A stretch of 63,759 nt of DNA from an uncultured Eubacteriales bacterium. Its GTDB lineage: Bacteria > Bacillota > Clostridia > Christensenellales > Aristaeellaceae. The notes under the pieces were generated by a model. The model was not told where the DNA came from. It worked only from the letters and a program-made list of their open reading frames with translations, and made no database searches. This document shows positions 1 through 7,625 of the stretch, one piece after another. The translations under genes and the position numbers were made by a program. The stretch's first letter is position 1. Each line of letters begins with the position of its first letter. The stretch spans positions 1-63,759 of the forward strand of contig CACXBB010000011.1 in the NCBI GenBank assembly GCA_902765735.1, written 5' to 3'.

Positions 1-77
1 GGGCTGACGGAAGAGGTCGTGCCTTCCCCTTGAGGGGAAGGTGGACCGCCGCAGGCGGGACGGATGAGGTGTCAACT
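1..77. repeat. CTTCCCC-family palindromic repeat, left edge
   Basis: The stretch carries the CGGAAGAGGTCGT box, the hairpin CCTTCCCCTTGAGGGGAAGG and the arm CCGCCGCAGGCGGGACGG that recur through the window. It is followed by a CTCCACTCTCAAC-type microarray (about 76-104). No gene is visible before 155. Confidence 0.8.
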
Positions 78-154
78 CCACTCTCAACACTCCACACTCG
101 GGCATAGCCCGACAACTTCCAATTAACCGATACGACTGAACAGTTACGTCAATC

Positions 155-709
155 CTATTGCTCCATCTGTCTGCCGATGATGTTGGCGGTGGTCTCGGCC
201 ACCTTCTGATCGATGGTGGTCATCTGCTGGCCGGACTCCCTGCTCAGCAGGAACAGCCCGCCGATGATCTCCCCGTCGGCCAGTATGGGGGTGATCACCT
301 GGGCGGAGTAGTTCTCCACCCGGTCGTCGGCGGTGATGGGCAGAAGCCTGGCCCCCGAGGACAGGTTCAGTATCATCTGCTGCCGCCCGGACAGCGCCTG
401 GTCCGCCTCGGGGCTCAAACCCTTCTCCGCGTAGTCCCGCTTGCCCGCGCCGGAGCTGGACACAATGGCGTCCCGGTCGCTGATCAGGGCGACGTGCCCC
501 AGCGTGCGGTACAGCGAATCGGTGTAGTCCTTGGCGATCGCCGCGATCTCCCCGATGGGCGAATACTTTTTCAAGACCACCTCGCCGTCGTGATCGGTAA
601 ATATCTCCAGCGGGTCCCCCTCCCGGATGCGCAGGGTGCGCCGTATCTCCTTGGGAATGACCACCCGTCCCAGCTCGTCTATCCGCCTGACAATGCCCGT
701 TGCTCGCAT
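155..709 (-). CDS. spoVT: Stage V sporulation protein T (SpoVT), AbrB/GAF transcription factor
   Basis: The 184-residue product opens with the AbrB-type swapped-hairpin DNA-binding domain (residues 1-50; GIVRRIDELGRVVIPKEIRR) and continues into a GAF-like ligand-sensing domain (about 55-180). Length and order match SpoVT of Bacillus (178 aa), a late forespore regulator that tunes SigG-dependent genes. GGAGG sits 8 bases before the ATG. It is monocistronic and lies downstream of the symporter gene on the same strand, separated by a hairpin array. It supports an endospore-forming host. Other AbrB-GAF paralogues exist in Clostridia, but the N-terminus is typical of SpoVT. Confidence 0.93.
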   Translation of the reverse strand: MRATGIVRRIDELGRVVIPKEIRRTLRIREGDPLEIFTDHDGEVVLKKYSPIGEIAAIAKDYTDSLYRTLGHVALISDRDAIVSSSGAGKRDYAEKGLSPEADQALSGRQQMILNLSSGARLLPITADDRVENYSAQVITPILADGEIIGGLFLLSRESGQQMTTIDQKVAETTANIIGRQMEQ

Positions 710-791
710 AAAAAACGCCTCCGATTGCTCAAACTGCTTGCATCACTTCTCGTTGTGTGCGTAGTTTGCGCGAATCGTGGCGTTTTATGCG

Positions 792-848
792 GACGCTCGG
801 CGTCAGCGAAGACGCTCGGCGTCAGCGAAGACGCTCGGCGTGGCGCTG
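792..848. repeat. 19-bp tandem repeat with self-complementary units
   Basis: Two complete copies of a 19-bp unit (GACGCTCGGCGTCAGCGAA, starting at 792 and 811) and a partial third lie directly after the stop codon of the symporter gene. Each unit folds as GACGC-TCG-GCGTC, so the array is a run of hairpins that may end the symporter transcript. No T-tract follows. Confidence 0.75.
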
Positions 849-849
849 A

Positions 850-2292
850 CTATCCGCGGCTTGCGCGGTCGAACAGCGCCAGCACGGCCTTGTCGGGCTT
901 GCCGGACAGCTTGGAGAACGCCACCGCGGCGATCAGGCCCAGCACGAAGCCGGGGATGATCTCGTAGATGCCGGTGGAGCTCAGGAAGGTCAGCCACATG
1001 ATGTCCGCCGCCGCGCCGACGATGATGCCCGCCGTCGCGCCGGGGAAGGTCAGGTCGCGCCAGAAGAGGCTCAGCAGTATCACCGGGCCGAAGGCCGCGC
1101 CGAACACGCCCCAGGCGTTCTCCACCAGGCCCATGATGGTGCCGCTGTTGGGATTGGCGGCGATGACCAGCGCGATGACGGCGATGCCGATGACCACCGC
1201 GCGCCCGGCCCACAGCATCTCCTTATCGGAGGCCTTGGGACGGAACACAGACTTGTACACGTCGGAGGCGAAGGCGGAGGAGGCCGCCAGCAGCTGGGAG
1301 TCGGCGGTGCTCATGGAGGCAGCCAGTATGGCCGAGAGCAGTATGCCGGACACCAGCGGCGGGAAGATGTGGCGGGTCAGCTGGATGAACACGGTGGAGC
1401 TGTCGCTGATCTCGCCCAGGAACATGCGGCCCACGCAGGCGGACAGCACGGACATGACCAGTATGACCAGGGTCCAGGAGATGCCGATGACGCTGGACTT
1501 GCGCAGCTCCTTCTCAGACCTGAGCGACATGAAGCGTATGATGATGTGGGGCATGCCGAAGTAGCCGAGGCCCCAGCCCAGGCCGGAGACGATGTCCCGC
1601 CAGTCGGCGGCAAAGCTCCAGAAGTGCTCCGGGAAGGTGGTGCTGGCCTGCACCTGGCCGGACTGTATCAGGCTCCAGGCGAAGATCGGGGCGATCATCA
1701 ACGCCGCCAGCATCAGAAGGCCCTGGAAGAAGTCGGTCCAGCACACCGCGGAGAAGCCGCCCAGGAAGGTGTAGCCGATGATGATGGCCGCCGCAAGGTA
1801 CATGGCCACCGTGGCGTTCATGCCCAGCACCGTGTTGAACAGCGTGCCGCAGGCCTTGATGGAGGAGGCCGCGTAGATGGTGTAGGCCACGATGAAGATC
1901 ACGGCGCACACGATCTGCAGCGCCCGGCTCTTCGACAGGAAGCGGTTGGTCAGGTACTGCGGGATGGTGATGGAGTCGTTGGCCTCGATGGAGAACCGGC
2001 GAAGCCGCGGCGCCTCGAATATCCAGCTCAGCGCGTAGCCGATCATCAGGCCGATGGCGATCCACGCCTTGCCCAGGCCCGCCGCGTAGATCGACGCCGG
2101 CAGACCCATCAGCACCCAGGCCGACATGTCCGAGGCGCCCGCGGACAGCGCGGACACCCACGCGCCCATCTTTCGCCCGCCCAGGAAGTAGTCCTTCTCG
2201 TTGGCGCCCTTGGACTTCAGGAAGAAGTACAGCCCGATGCCAATCATCGCGACCAGATACAGTATGAACACAAACAGCTCTGCGTAGTTCAT
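850..2292 (-). CDS. putP: Sodium/proline-type symporter (SSS family)
   Basis: The 480-residue polytopic membrane protein has about 13 predicted transmembrane segments. Sequence typical of PutP follows helix 1-2 (GASDMSAWVLMGLPASIYAAG), with SSS-type glycine-rich helices throughout and a short hydrophilic C-terminus. Members import proline or related substrates with Na+. The start is supported by AGGGG upstream of ATG, and a TTGAAA-17-TATAAT promoter lies 50 bases upstream (2342-2370). The gene stands alone, with no proline catabolic genes nearby, so the substrate is inferred from family resemblance; pantothenate or sialic acid symporters of the same family are less similar. Confidence 0.88.
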   Translation of the reverse strand: MNYAELFVFILYLVAMIGIGLYFFLKSKGANEKDYFLGGRKMGAWVSALSAGASDMSAWVLMGLPASIYAAGLGKAWIAIGLMIGYALSWIFEAPRLRRFSIEANDSITIPQYLTNRFLSKSRALQIVCAVIFIVAYTIYAASSIKACGTLFNTVLGMNATVAMYLAAAIIIGYTFLGGFSAVCWTDFFQGLLMLAALMIAPIFAWSLIQSGQVQASTTFPEHFWSFAADWRDIVSGLGWGLGYFGMPHIIIRFMSLRSEKELRKSSVIGISWTLVILVMSVLSACVGRMFLGEISDSSTVFIQLTRHIFPPLVSGILLSAILAASMSTADSQLLAASSAFASDVYKSVFRPKASDKEMLWAGRAVVIGIAVIALVIAANPNSGTIMGLVENAWGVFGAAFGPVILLSLFWRDLTFPGATAGIIVGAAADIMWLTFLSSTGIYEIIPGFVLGLIAAVAFSKLSGKPDKAVLALFDRASRG

Positions 2293-2341
2293 TCATCATT
2301 CCCCTTTTCATGAATAACCTTCATGGTATGTATGCCATATC

Positions 2342-2370
2342 ATTATACCTGATCCGCGCCCGGATTTCAA
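2342..2370 (-). promoter_or_regulatory. SigA-type promoter for the symporter gene
   Basis: On the minus strand TTGAAA and TATAAT are separated by exactly 17 bases, about 50 bases upstream of the putP start codon. The surrounding 2293-2490 stretch is AT-rich and holds no other feature that I can see. Confidence 0.7.
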
Positions 2371-2490
2371 TTTCCGTCGTCAAAATGCGCCAATCCTTTA
2401 CCTCCGCTTAATCATTTTTGCCCGTTTTCAGAATTGCACATCAATCATTGATGCCATAAATTAAGTTTTTTCATGTATACGGGCATGAAA

Positions 2491-2514
2491 AGGCCCCGCC
2501 TCCCGGGCGGGGCC
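2491..2514 (-). terminator. Rho-independent terminator of the LCP gene
   Basis: GGCCCCGCC-loop-GGCGGGGCC followed on the minus strand by CCTTTT lies 10 bases after the LCP stop codon. Confidence 0.85.
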
Positions 2515-2524
2515 ATCCCATCCA

Positions 2525-3967
2525 TCATTCATAGATGAAATCGTACAGCTTCACGGCGTTGGTGGCGTAATCGCAGTCCCACAGCAGGCTCTTCTCCTTG
2601 CGGACCTCCTCCTTGTAGGTGCCGTTGACGGGCAGGCGGAAGGTGTCCAGGCTGGAGATGCCGTTGTTCATGACGGTCCCGGCGATCTTGAGGATGAAGT
2701 CCAGGTCCATGTTGGTGCGGACCATGGGCAGCATCTCCGCGCCGAGGGTGGCCAGGTCGATCAGCGACAGCTTCTTGGCCTTCTCCAGCAGCTTGCTCAG
2801 CACGATCTGCTGGCGGGTGGTGCGCATGTAGTCGCCGCCGTCCAGGTGGCGGATGCGGGCGTAGGCCAGGGTCTGGTTGCCGTTTAAGTGGGTGTTGGGG
2901 CCGTAGGTCTCCAGCTTGACCTGCTCGGGGTCGAAGTCGGTGATGCCCTCCTTGTAGGCCATCTTGAACTGGGACACGATGTCCTTGTTGATGATCTTCA
3001 TCTCGTCCTCGGTGATGTCCACCTCCACGCCGCCCAGGCGCTGGGCGATCTTGCCGAAGCCGAAGAAGTTGACCATCACGTAGTTCTGGATGTTCATGTC
3101 AAACAGCTCGTTGACGGTCTTCATGGCCAGCTTGGGGCCGCCGAAGAAGTTGGCGGCGTTGATGCCGTAGGTGCCGTTGAACTCGCCGATGTTGTCGAAG
3201 GCTACGCCCAGATCGCGCATGATGGAGGTCAGCTTCACCTCGCCGGTGTTGGTGTTGATGGAGCAGATCATCATGGCGTCGGTGCGGCCGGACTCGGAGA
3301 GTATGCGCTCGTCGGTGCCCAGCAGCAGCACGTTCAGCCACTCGGAGGGCAGCCCTTCCTTGATGCTCAGGCCCTCGACCTTCACCATCTTGTCGGCGGA
3401 CAGGCCCTCCACCTGGTTGCCGGTGTCCGAGAGCATCTCGGAGATGCTGGCGTACTGGGTCTGCTGCTCCGGCTCGGTGTCCGGCTCGTCGGCAAAGCCG
3501 GTGTTGACGGCCGCCGCGGGCGTCGGGGTGGGCGTCACGGGGTTGTTGACCGGCAGATCGGGCTGTCGTCCGGGCCGGGTGACCAGCAGGATCACTGTCA
3601 CCAGCACCACCGCAATCAGGGCGATGAAGGCGTAGAACCTGCCCTGGGGCTTTCTGCGGCGCTGCGGCGGGCGGCGGTTGCCCGCGCGCTGGGGCGGACG
3701 CTGCCCGGAGGGTCTTTGACCCGAGGGCCGCTGTCCCGAAGGACGCTGCCCCGAGGGTCTCTGTCCCGAAGGACGCTGCCCCGAGGGCCGCTGTCCCGCC
3801 GGGCGCTGGCCCGAGGACGGCCTGCGCGTGCCGCCGGACGCGCCGGAGTACCTGTCGCTGCTGTAATTCCTGCCGGAGCGGGAAATGCCCGGCTGGGTGG
3901 ATGAAACGGGACGGTCATAGCCGCCCGAAGCGCCCGTGGATCGATTCGAAGGATATTGCGTGGCCAA
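2525..3967 (-). CDS. LytR-CpsA-Psr (LCP) family wall-polymer ligase
   Basis: I place the start at a TTG (3967) because ACGGAGG lies 10 bases upstream; the product is 480 residues. The order is a basic cytoplasmic tail with about seven copies of the pentapeptide RPSGQ and an Arg/Pro-rich patch (about 35-100), one transmembrane helix, a linker rich in Pro/Thr, and the extracellular LCP domain with GRTDAMM and TSIMRDLGV, the arginine/aspartate motifs that bind the pyrophosphate of lipid-linked polymers. LCP enzymes attach teichoic acids or capsule to peptidoglycan. The gene has its own promoter (4008-4036) and terminator. The long repetitive basic tail is unusual for the family. Confidence 0.9.
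   Translation of the reverse strand: MATQYPSNRSTGASGGYDRPVSSTQPGISRSGRNYSSDRYSGASGGTRRPSSGQRPAGQRPSGQRPSGQRPSGQRPSGQRPSGQRPSGQRPPQRAGNRRPPQRRRKPQGRFYAFIALIAVVLVTVILLVTRPGRQPDLPVNNPVTPTPTPAAAVNTGFADEPDTEPEQQTQYASISEMLSDTGNQVEGLSADKMVKVEGLSIKEGLPSEWLNVLLLGTDERILSESGRTDAMMICSINTNTGEVKLTSIMRDLGVAFDNIGEFNGTYGINAANFFGGPKLAMKTVNELFDMNIQNYVMVNFFGFGKIAQRLGGVEVDITEDEMKIINKDIVSQFKMAYKEGITDFDPEQVKLETYGPNTHLNGNQTLAYARIRHLDGGDYMRTTRQQIVLSKLLEKAKKLSLIDLATLGAEMLPMVRTNMDLDFILKIAGTVMNNGISSLDTFRLPVNGTYKEEVRKEKSLLWDCDYATNAVKLYDFIYE
3700..3835. repeat. 15-bp in-frame minisatellite encoding RPSGQ
   Basis: CCCGAAGGACGCTGC-type 15-bp units repeat about seven times inside the LCP gene. Synonymous differences between units (CCCGAGGGTCTCTGT versus CCCGAAGGACGCTGC) show that the peptide, not only the DNA, is kept. 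Confidence 0.8.
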
Positions 3968-4007
3968 TTTACATAAACCTCCGTATAAATCGTAGTATAT
4001 CATTGTT

Positions 4008-4036
4008 ATTATACATTCTCTTCTATGATACTGCAA
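4008..4036 (-). promoter_or_regulatory. SigA-type promoter for the LCP gene
   Basis: On the minus strand TTGCAG and TATAAT are 17 bases apart, about 40 bases before the TTG start. Confidence 0.65.
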
Positions 4037-4150
4037 CCGCAAACCGGGCGGCAAATCGTACCAAACCGTGACATTGCGGTTATAAAACGGTTCCTTCGTG
4101 ACGATTCAGCCGCTTCCGTAAAGATTTTTGCATGAAATGGCCCGCGAACG

Positions 4151-4179
4151 TTGTCATTCGCGGGATTATATGCTATAAT
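4151..4179 (+). promoter_or_regulatory. Promoter of tRNA-Leu
   Basis: TTGTCA-17-TATAAT, ending 8 bases before the tRNA. The -35 box lies in the loop of the inverted repeat CCCGCGAA / TTCGCGGG (4141-4164). Confidence 0.8.
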
Positions 4180-4187
4180 ACATCCAT

Positions 4188-4268
4188 GCGGCTGTGGTGG
4201 AATGGCAGACACAACGGACTTAAAATCCGTCGGCGCAAGTCTTGCGGGTTCAAGTCCCGCCAGCCGCA
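4188..4268 (+). tRNA. tRNA-Leu (UAA anticodon)
   Basis: GCGGCTG pairs with CAGCCGC, the anticodon stem ACGGA/TCCGT encloses CTTAAAA (anticodon TAA), and a long variable arm (class II) follows before TTCAAGTC. The CCA tail is not encoded. A promoter precedes it and a terminator follows. Confidence 0.97.
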
Positions 4269-4271
4269 CTG

Positions 4272-4310
4272 AACCCCCGTTCGGAAGCATCGTTCCGGGC
4301 GGGGGTTTTT
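4272..4310 (+). terminator. Terminator of tRNA-Leu
   Basis: AACCCCCG...CGGGGGTTTTT with an internal TTCGGAA/TTCCGGG extension. Confidence 0.9.
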
Positions 4311-4324
4311 GTTGTACAAAGATA

Positions 4325-4545
4325 GATGAGAGTGAAGAGTGGAGAGTGGAGAGTGGAGAGTGAAGAGTGAAGAGTGAAGAGTGAAGAGTGAAGAGTGAAG
4401 ATATAGAATGCCTGAGAACGAAGCAGTGTGGTTTACTGTAATATAACGCATTCATTCGCGGGAACACCGGATTGCTGTCCGCTATGTATTCTGCGCGGCT
4501 AAATATAACTCCACTCTTCACTCTCCACTCTTCACTCTCCACTCT
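4325..4545. repeat. GAGTGAAGA microarray with an inverted second array
   Basis: Units of GAGTGGA and GAGTGAA run from 4329 to about 4400. The complementary array CACTCTTCACTCTCC lies at about 4509-4545, next to the 3' end of dus. The two arms could pair over the unremarkable 110-base stretch between them. Confidence 0.8.
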
Positions 4546-5576
4546 TATACCGTGTCCAGGTCCGTCCGGGGCTTGAGTTCCGGGTGGACGTGCACGTCGC
4601 CCGCGCGAACGAGGCCGTCGAGGTAGCCCTCCATCAGACGGTTGAAATCCTCCAGCGCGAACACACGATTGAGGCGCTCCAGCGCGTCCTCCGCGCCGGT
4701 GAGCCCGGGCAGCAGCCAGGAGGCGAACTTGCGCATCTCGCACACCGCGACGCGCTCCGGCCGGTGCAGGCAGGACAGCCGGGCAAGGCGCATGAGCACG
4801 TCCACGCGCTCCGCGGCGTCGTGCTCGCGGAGCGGCTCCCCCATTCTCAGCCTGCGGATGTCCTCGAAGATCCAGGGCTGCTTGAGTGCCGCCCGCCCGA
4901 CGGACACGCCCGCAGCCCGGGTCCTCTCAAGAAACGTCAGCGCGTCCCGAGCGCAGGTCACGCCGCCGTTGGCGTACACCGGGATGCGCACCGATTCCGC
5001 GATGCCGCGAATGGCGTCGGCGTCCACCGCCCCGGCGTAGCGCTGCATGCGGGTGCGCCCGTGTACCGTGACGCGCTCAAGCCCCATTTCCTCCGCGGCG
5101 CGGACCAGCTCCGGGGCGGTGATGCTGCCCTCGTCCCAGCCCAGCCGCAGCTTCAGACGAACGGGCAGCCGGGAACGCTCCCGAACCGCCCGCATGATCT
5201 CCACCGCCCTCTCCGGCGTCCGCAGCAGCGCCGCGCCGTTGCCGCTGCCCACCACCTTCCGGGCGGGGCAGCCCATGTTGATCTCGATGGCGTCAAACCG
5301 CTCAAGATCGCAGAGCTTTTGGGCTGAAGCCCCCATCATGGCCGGATTGCTGCCGATGAGCTGGGCCGCCAGGTCCCACTCCTCGGGAAAGCGTATCAGC
5401 GTCTCCAGAAAGGTCTCGCTGAGGCGGCGCTTCGCCCGCCCGTAGGCCAGGGACTGTATCATCTCCGTGGTCGCGCCGTCCGCGCCGTAGCCGAAGCAGA
5501 CCGCGCGGAACGACGCCCGGGTCATGCCGTCCATAGGCGCGAGCACGAACCGCGGCGCGTCAGCCCTGGGGCGCAT
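4545..5576 (-). CDS. dus: tRNA-dihydrouridine synthase (Dus family)
   Basis: The 343-residue flavoenzyme reduces uridine to dihydrouridine in the tRNA D-loop. It shows the FMN barrel start APMDGMT, the substrate loop EINMGCPARKVV with the catalytic Cys, LKLRLGWDEG, VHGRTR, YANGGV and GRAALKQPWIFED. I choose the ATG at 5576 because GGAGG lies 9 bases upstream; it overlaps the end of the preceding TPR gene by 17 bases, implying translational coupling. It is the last gene of the leftward cluster starting near 10975. Confidence 0.93.
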   Translation of the reverse strand: MRPRADAPRFVLAPMDGMTRASFRAVCFGYGADGATTEMIQSLAYGRAKRRLSETFLETLIRFPEEWDLAAQLIGSNPAMMGASAQKLCDLERFDAIEINMGCPARKVVGSGNGAALLRTPERAVEIMRAVRERSRLPVRLKLRLGWDEGSITAPELVRAAEEMGLERVTVHGRTRMQRYAGAVDADAIRGIAESVRIPVYANGGVTCARDALTFLERTRAAGVSVGRAALKQPWIFEDIRRLRMGEPLREHDAAERVDVLMRLARLSCLHRPERVAVCEMRKFASWLLPGLTGAEDALERLNRVFALEDFNRLMEGYLDGLVRAGDVHVHPELKPRTDLDTV

Positions 5577-6765
5577 TGCTGGCGGCCTCCAGCCGCGCGT
5601 CCCCGGTCTTCTCATAGCCCCGCTTCAAAAGCTGGGCCACGTCCCAGGGCCGGGAGTCGGCGTTGGGATAGAGGTTGAGCAGGTACACGTAAGGCTCCAC
5701 CGCCTCGGGCTTCAGGTCGATGCACTTCCTGAGCATCTCCGCGGCCCGGTCGTTGTCGCCGGCGGACAGGTACGCCATGGCCGCCGAGGAGGCGTAGTTG
5801 TAGCTGCCCGGGTCCCTGGCCAGGGCGCGCTCATAGTACACGCCGGACTGGGCGTATTCCCCGGACTGGTAGAGCTCATACGCCATGCGGCTGTAGATGT
5901 CCGCCCGCAGGGGCAGCGTGGCGTTGATCTTCGCCAGGGAGAGCTGGCCCGCGTCCGACAGCGCGTAGAACGCCAGGAGCGCCAGCAGCACCAGAAACAG
6001 CAGTATGCCCACGATGCCGCGGATGTGGCGGGAGACGAAGCTCCCGGGCTCGTCGTCGTCCTCCTCCTCGTCCTCGTCGTCCTCGTCCCGGCGGCGCGCC
6101 TTGCGGCCGCCGACCCGCAGGGGCTTGCGGGCGTCGCGCCTGAGCTCCGCCTCGAATTCGTCGAAGTCGTCCGTATCGTCCTCGTCGTCGTCAAAGGCGT
6201 CGTCAAAATCGTCGTCGAAATCCGCGTCGTCCAGGAACATGGAGACCTTGTTCGGCACCAGCGTCTCCTTGGACCTGTGCCCGGGCACCACGTTGCCCAC
6301 GTTGGCCGACCGTCGGTCCAGCGGCTTCGGCGCGACGGGCTCGGGCTCAGGTTCCGGTTCCGGCTCCGGCTCCGGCTCGGACTCGGGCTCCACGGGTACT
6401 TCCTCCGGGATCACCGGCTCCGGGATTATCGGCTCGGGAATCACCGGCTCCGGGAAAACCGGCTCCGTGAAGGGCGTCGGCGCTTCGGGTTCGGAGACCT
6501 CCGGCGCGGACGGCGCCTCAGTCGCTTCTACGGGCAGGTCGAACGAGAACACCGGCGACACCTCCGCCGCCTCCGGCGGGGGCGCCACGGGGGCGACGTT
6601 CGCCACGGGGGCGACGTTCGCCACGGGCTCGACGGGCGCGGCATTCGTCACGGGGGTGACGGGCGCGGCGTCGCCGTCCTGCTCCGGTATGATGATCTCC
6701 GCGCCGCAGAAGGGGCAGAACAGCATGGAATCCAGTACCTTTTTTCCGCATCGTGAGCAATACAT
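5560..6765 (-). CDS. Zinc-ribbon / single-pass membrane / TPR protein
   Basis: The 401-residue product starts at the ATG preceded by GGAGG (6765). Residues 3-23 form a zinc ribbon (CSRCGKK...FCPFCG). A long disordered Pro/Val/Glu segment follows, including tandem IPEP and a run of EP dipeptides (about 120-145), then an extreme Asp/Glu stretch (about 175-205), a basic patch, one transmembrane helix (about 250-270) and three or so TPR-like helical pairs. It resembles zinc-ribbon membrane scaffolds common in Clostridia. No enzymatic domain is visible. It sits between a HEAT-like protein and Dus in one transcription unit. Confidence 0.8.
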   Translation of the reverse strand: MYCSRCGKKVLDSMLFCPFCGAEIIIPEQDGDAAPVTPVTNAAPVEPVANVAPVANVAPVAPPPEAAEVSPVFSFDLPVEATEAPSAPEVSEPEAPTPFTEPVFPEPVIPEPIIPEPVIPEEVPVEPESEPEPEPEPEPEPEPVAPKPLDRRSANVGNVVPGHRSKETLVPNKVSMFLDDADFDDDFDDAFDDDEDDTDDFDEFEAELRRDARKPLRVGGRKARRRDEDDEDEEEDDDEPGSFVSRHIRGIVGILLFLVLLALLAFYALSDAGQLSLAKINATLPLRADIYSRMAYELYQSGEYAQSGVYYERALARDPGSYNYASSAAMAYLSAGDNDRAAEMLRKCIDLKPEAVEPYVYLLNLYPNADSRPWDVAQLLKRGYEKTGDARLEAASNAPQG

Positions 6766-6800
6766 CGTCGTTCCTCCCTCCGGTGGCGGATTCATCGCCT

Positions 6801-7619
6801 CTACATATTTCTCAGCGCCTCATACGCCGGGTCCCCGTTGAACACGCGCTCCTCGCCGGGATCGCCGCCCAGGACCTCGATGGCGTTGCGCACCTCGATG
6901 TAGTCCAGATAGTTGAGATCCACGAGCTGCTGCGCCTTCATCAGCGGCTCGATGGCGCGGGCGTCGCCGTAGTCGGCCAGCAGCCCGGCGTAATAGCCGC
7001 GGTTATCGTGCTCCGTCATCAGGCCCCGGACCATCTCCGCATAGGCGTGCTCGTTGACCGGGAACCTGGAGCAGACGTCCAGTATGGTCATTTTGCCGTA
7101 TTCGGTGGCGTCGTCGTAGCGGTCCATCAGTGGATCTACGACGGAAGAATCGCCCTTTTTGAGGGATTCGGCGGCCAGGTCGCCGAGGTCCTCCTCGTCC
7201 TCGCTTTGGCAGATCAGGTCGATGCACAGCTCCCGCGGCAGGGCGTTGTCCATGTCGCCCAGCATCGCCAGCGCCGTACCGCGCAGCTTGTCGGAGTTGT
7301 GCTCGCCCTGCACGATCCTGACCAGGTACGGCGCGCACACGTCCCCCAGCGCCACGATTCGGCTGTAAAGCGGCTCGGGCAGGCCGATGTCCCGCTTCAT
7401 ATATTCCTCGAGCAGCTTGATGAGGTCCCTGGGTTCGGTGTAGCGGTTGAAGTACTCCCCCGGCTTTTCGCCGTTCAGCCACTGGGCCGGGGCGTTTAAC
7501 CAGCTCAGCATCATCTCGTTGTACCTCTGCTCCACCTCGTCCTCCTTCAGGCCGGGGTGCAGCGCCATCCAGGTGCGCGCGTAATCGAAAAATTTGGCGT
7601 CAAAATCGTATATCTTCAT
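6801..7619 (-). CDS. HEAT-like repeat protein, function unknown
   Basis: The 272-residue soluble protein is made of helical pairs. Segments such as ARAIEPLMKA, CAPYLVRIV and KLRGTALAMLGDMDNALP have the spacing of HEAT/PBS lyase-type repeats. No catalytic motif, signal or membrane segment is seen. Its start ATG is preceded by GAGG, and it is separated by 6 bases from the upstream TPR gene, so the two are probably co-transcribed. A role as a protein-binding scaffold is inference. Confidence 0.7.
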   Translation of the reverse strand: MKIYDFDAKFFDYARTWMALHPGLKEDEVEQRYNEMMLSWLNAPAQWLNGEKPGEYFNRYTEPRDLIKLLEEYMKRDIGLPEPLYSRIVALGDVCAPYLVRIVQGEHNSDKLRGTALAMLGDMDNALPRELCIDLICQSEDEEDLGDLAAESLKKGDSSVVDPLMDRYDDATEYGKMTILDVCSRFPVNEHAYAEMVRGLMTEHDNRGYYAGLLADYGDARAIEPLMKAQQLVDLNYLDYIEVRNAIEVLGGDPGEERVFNGDPAYEALRNM

Positions 7620-7625
7620 GGTGAT

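Noticed and set aside
4325-4400. CRISPR or telomere-like array of GAGTGAA units
   Set aside because: Units are 7 bp with no spacers; it is a simple microarray paired with an inverted copy.
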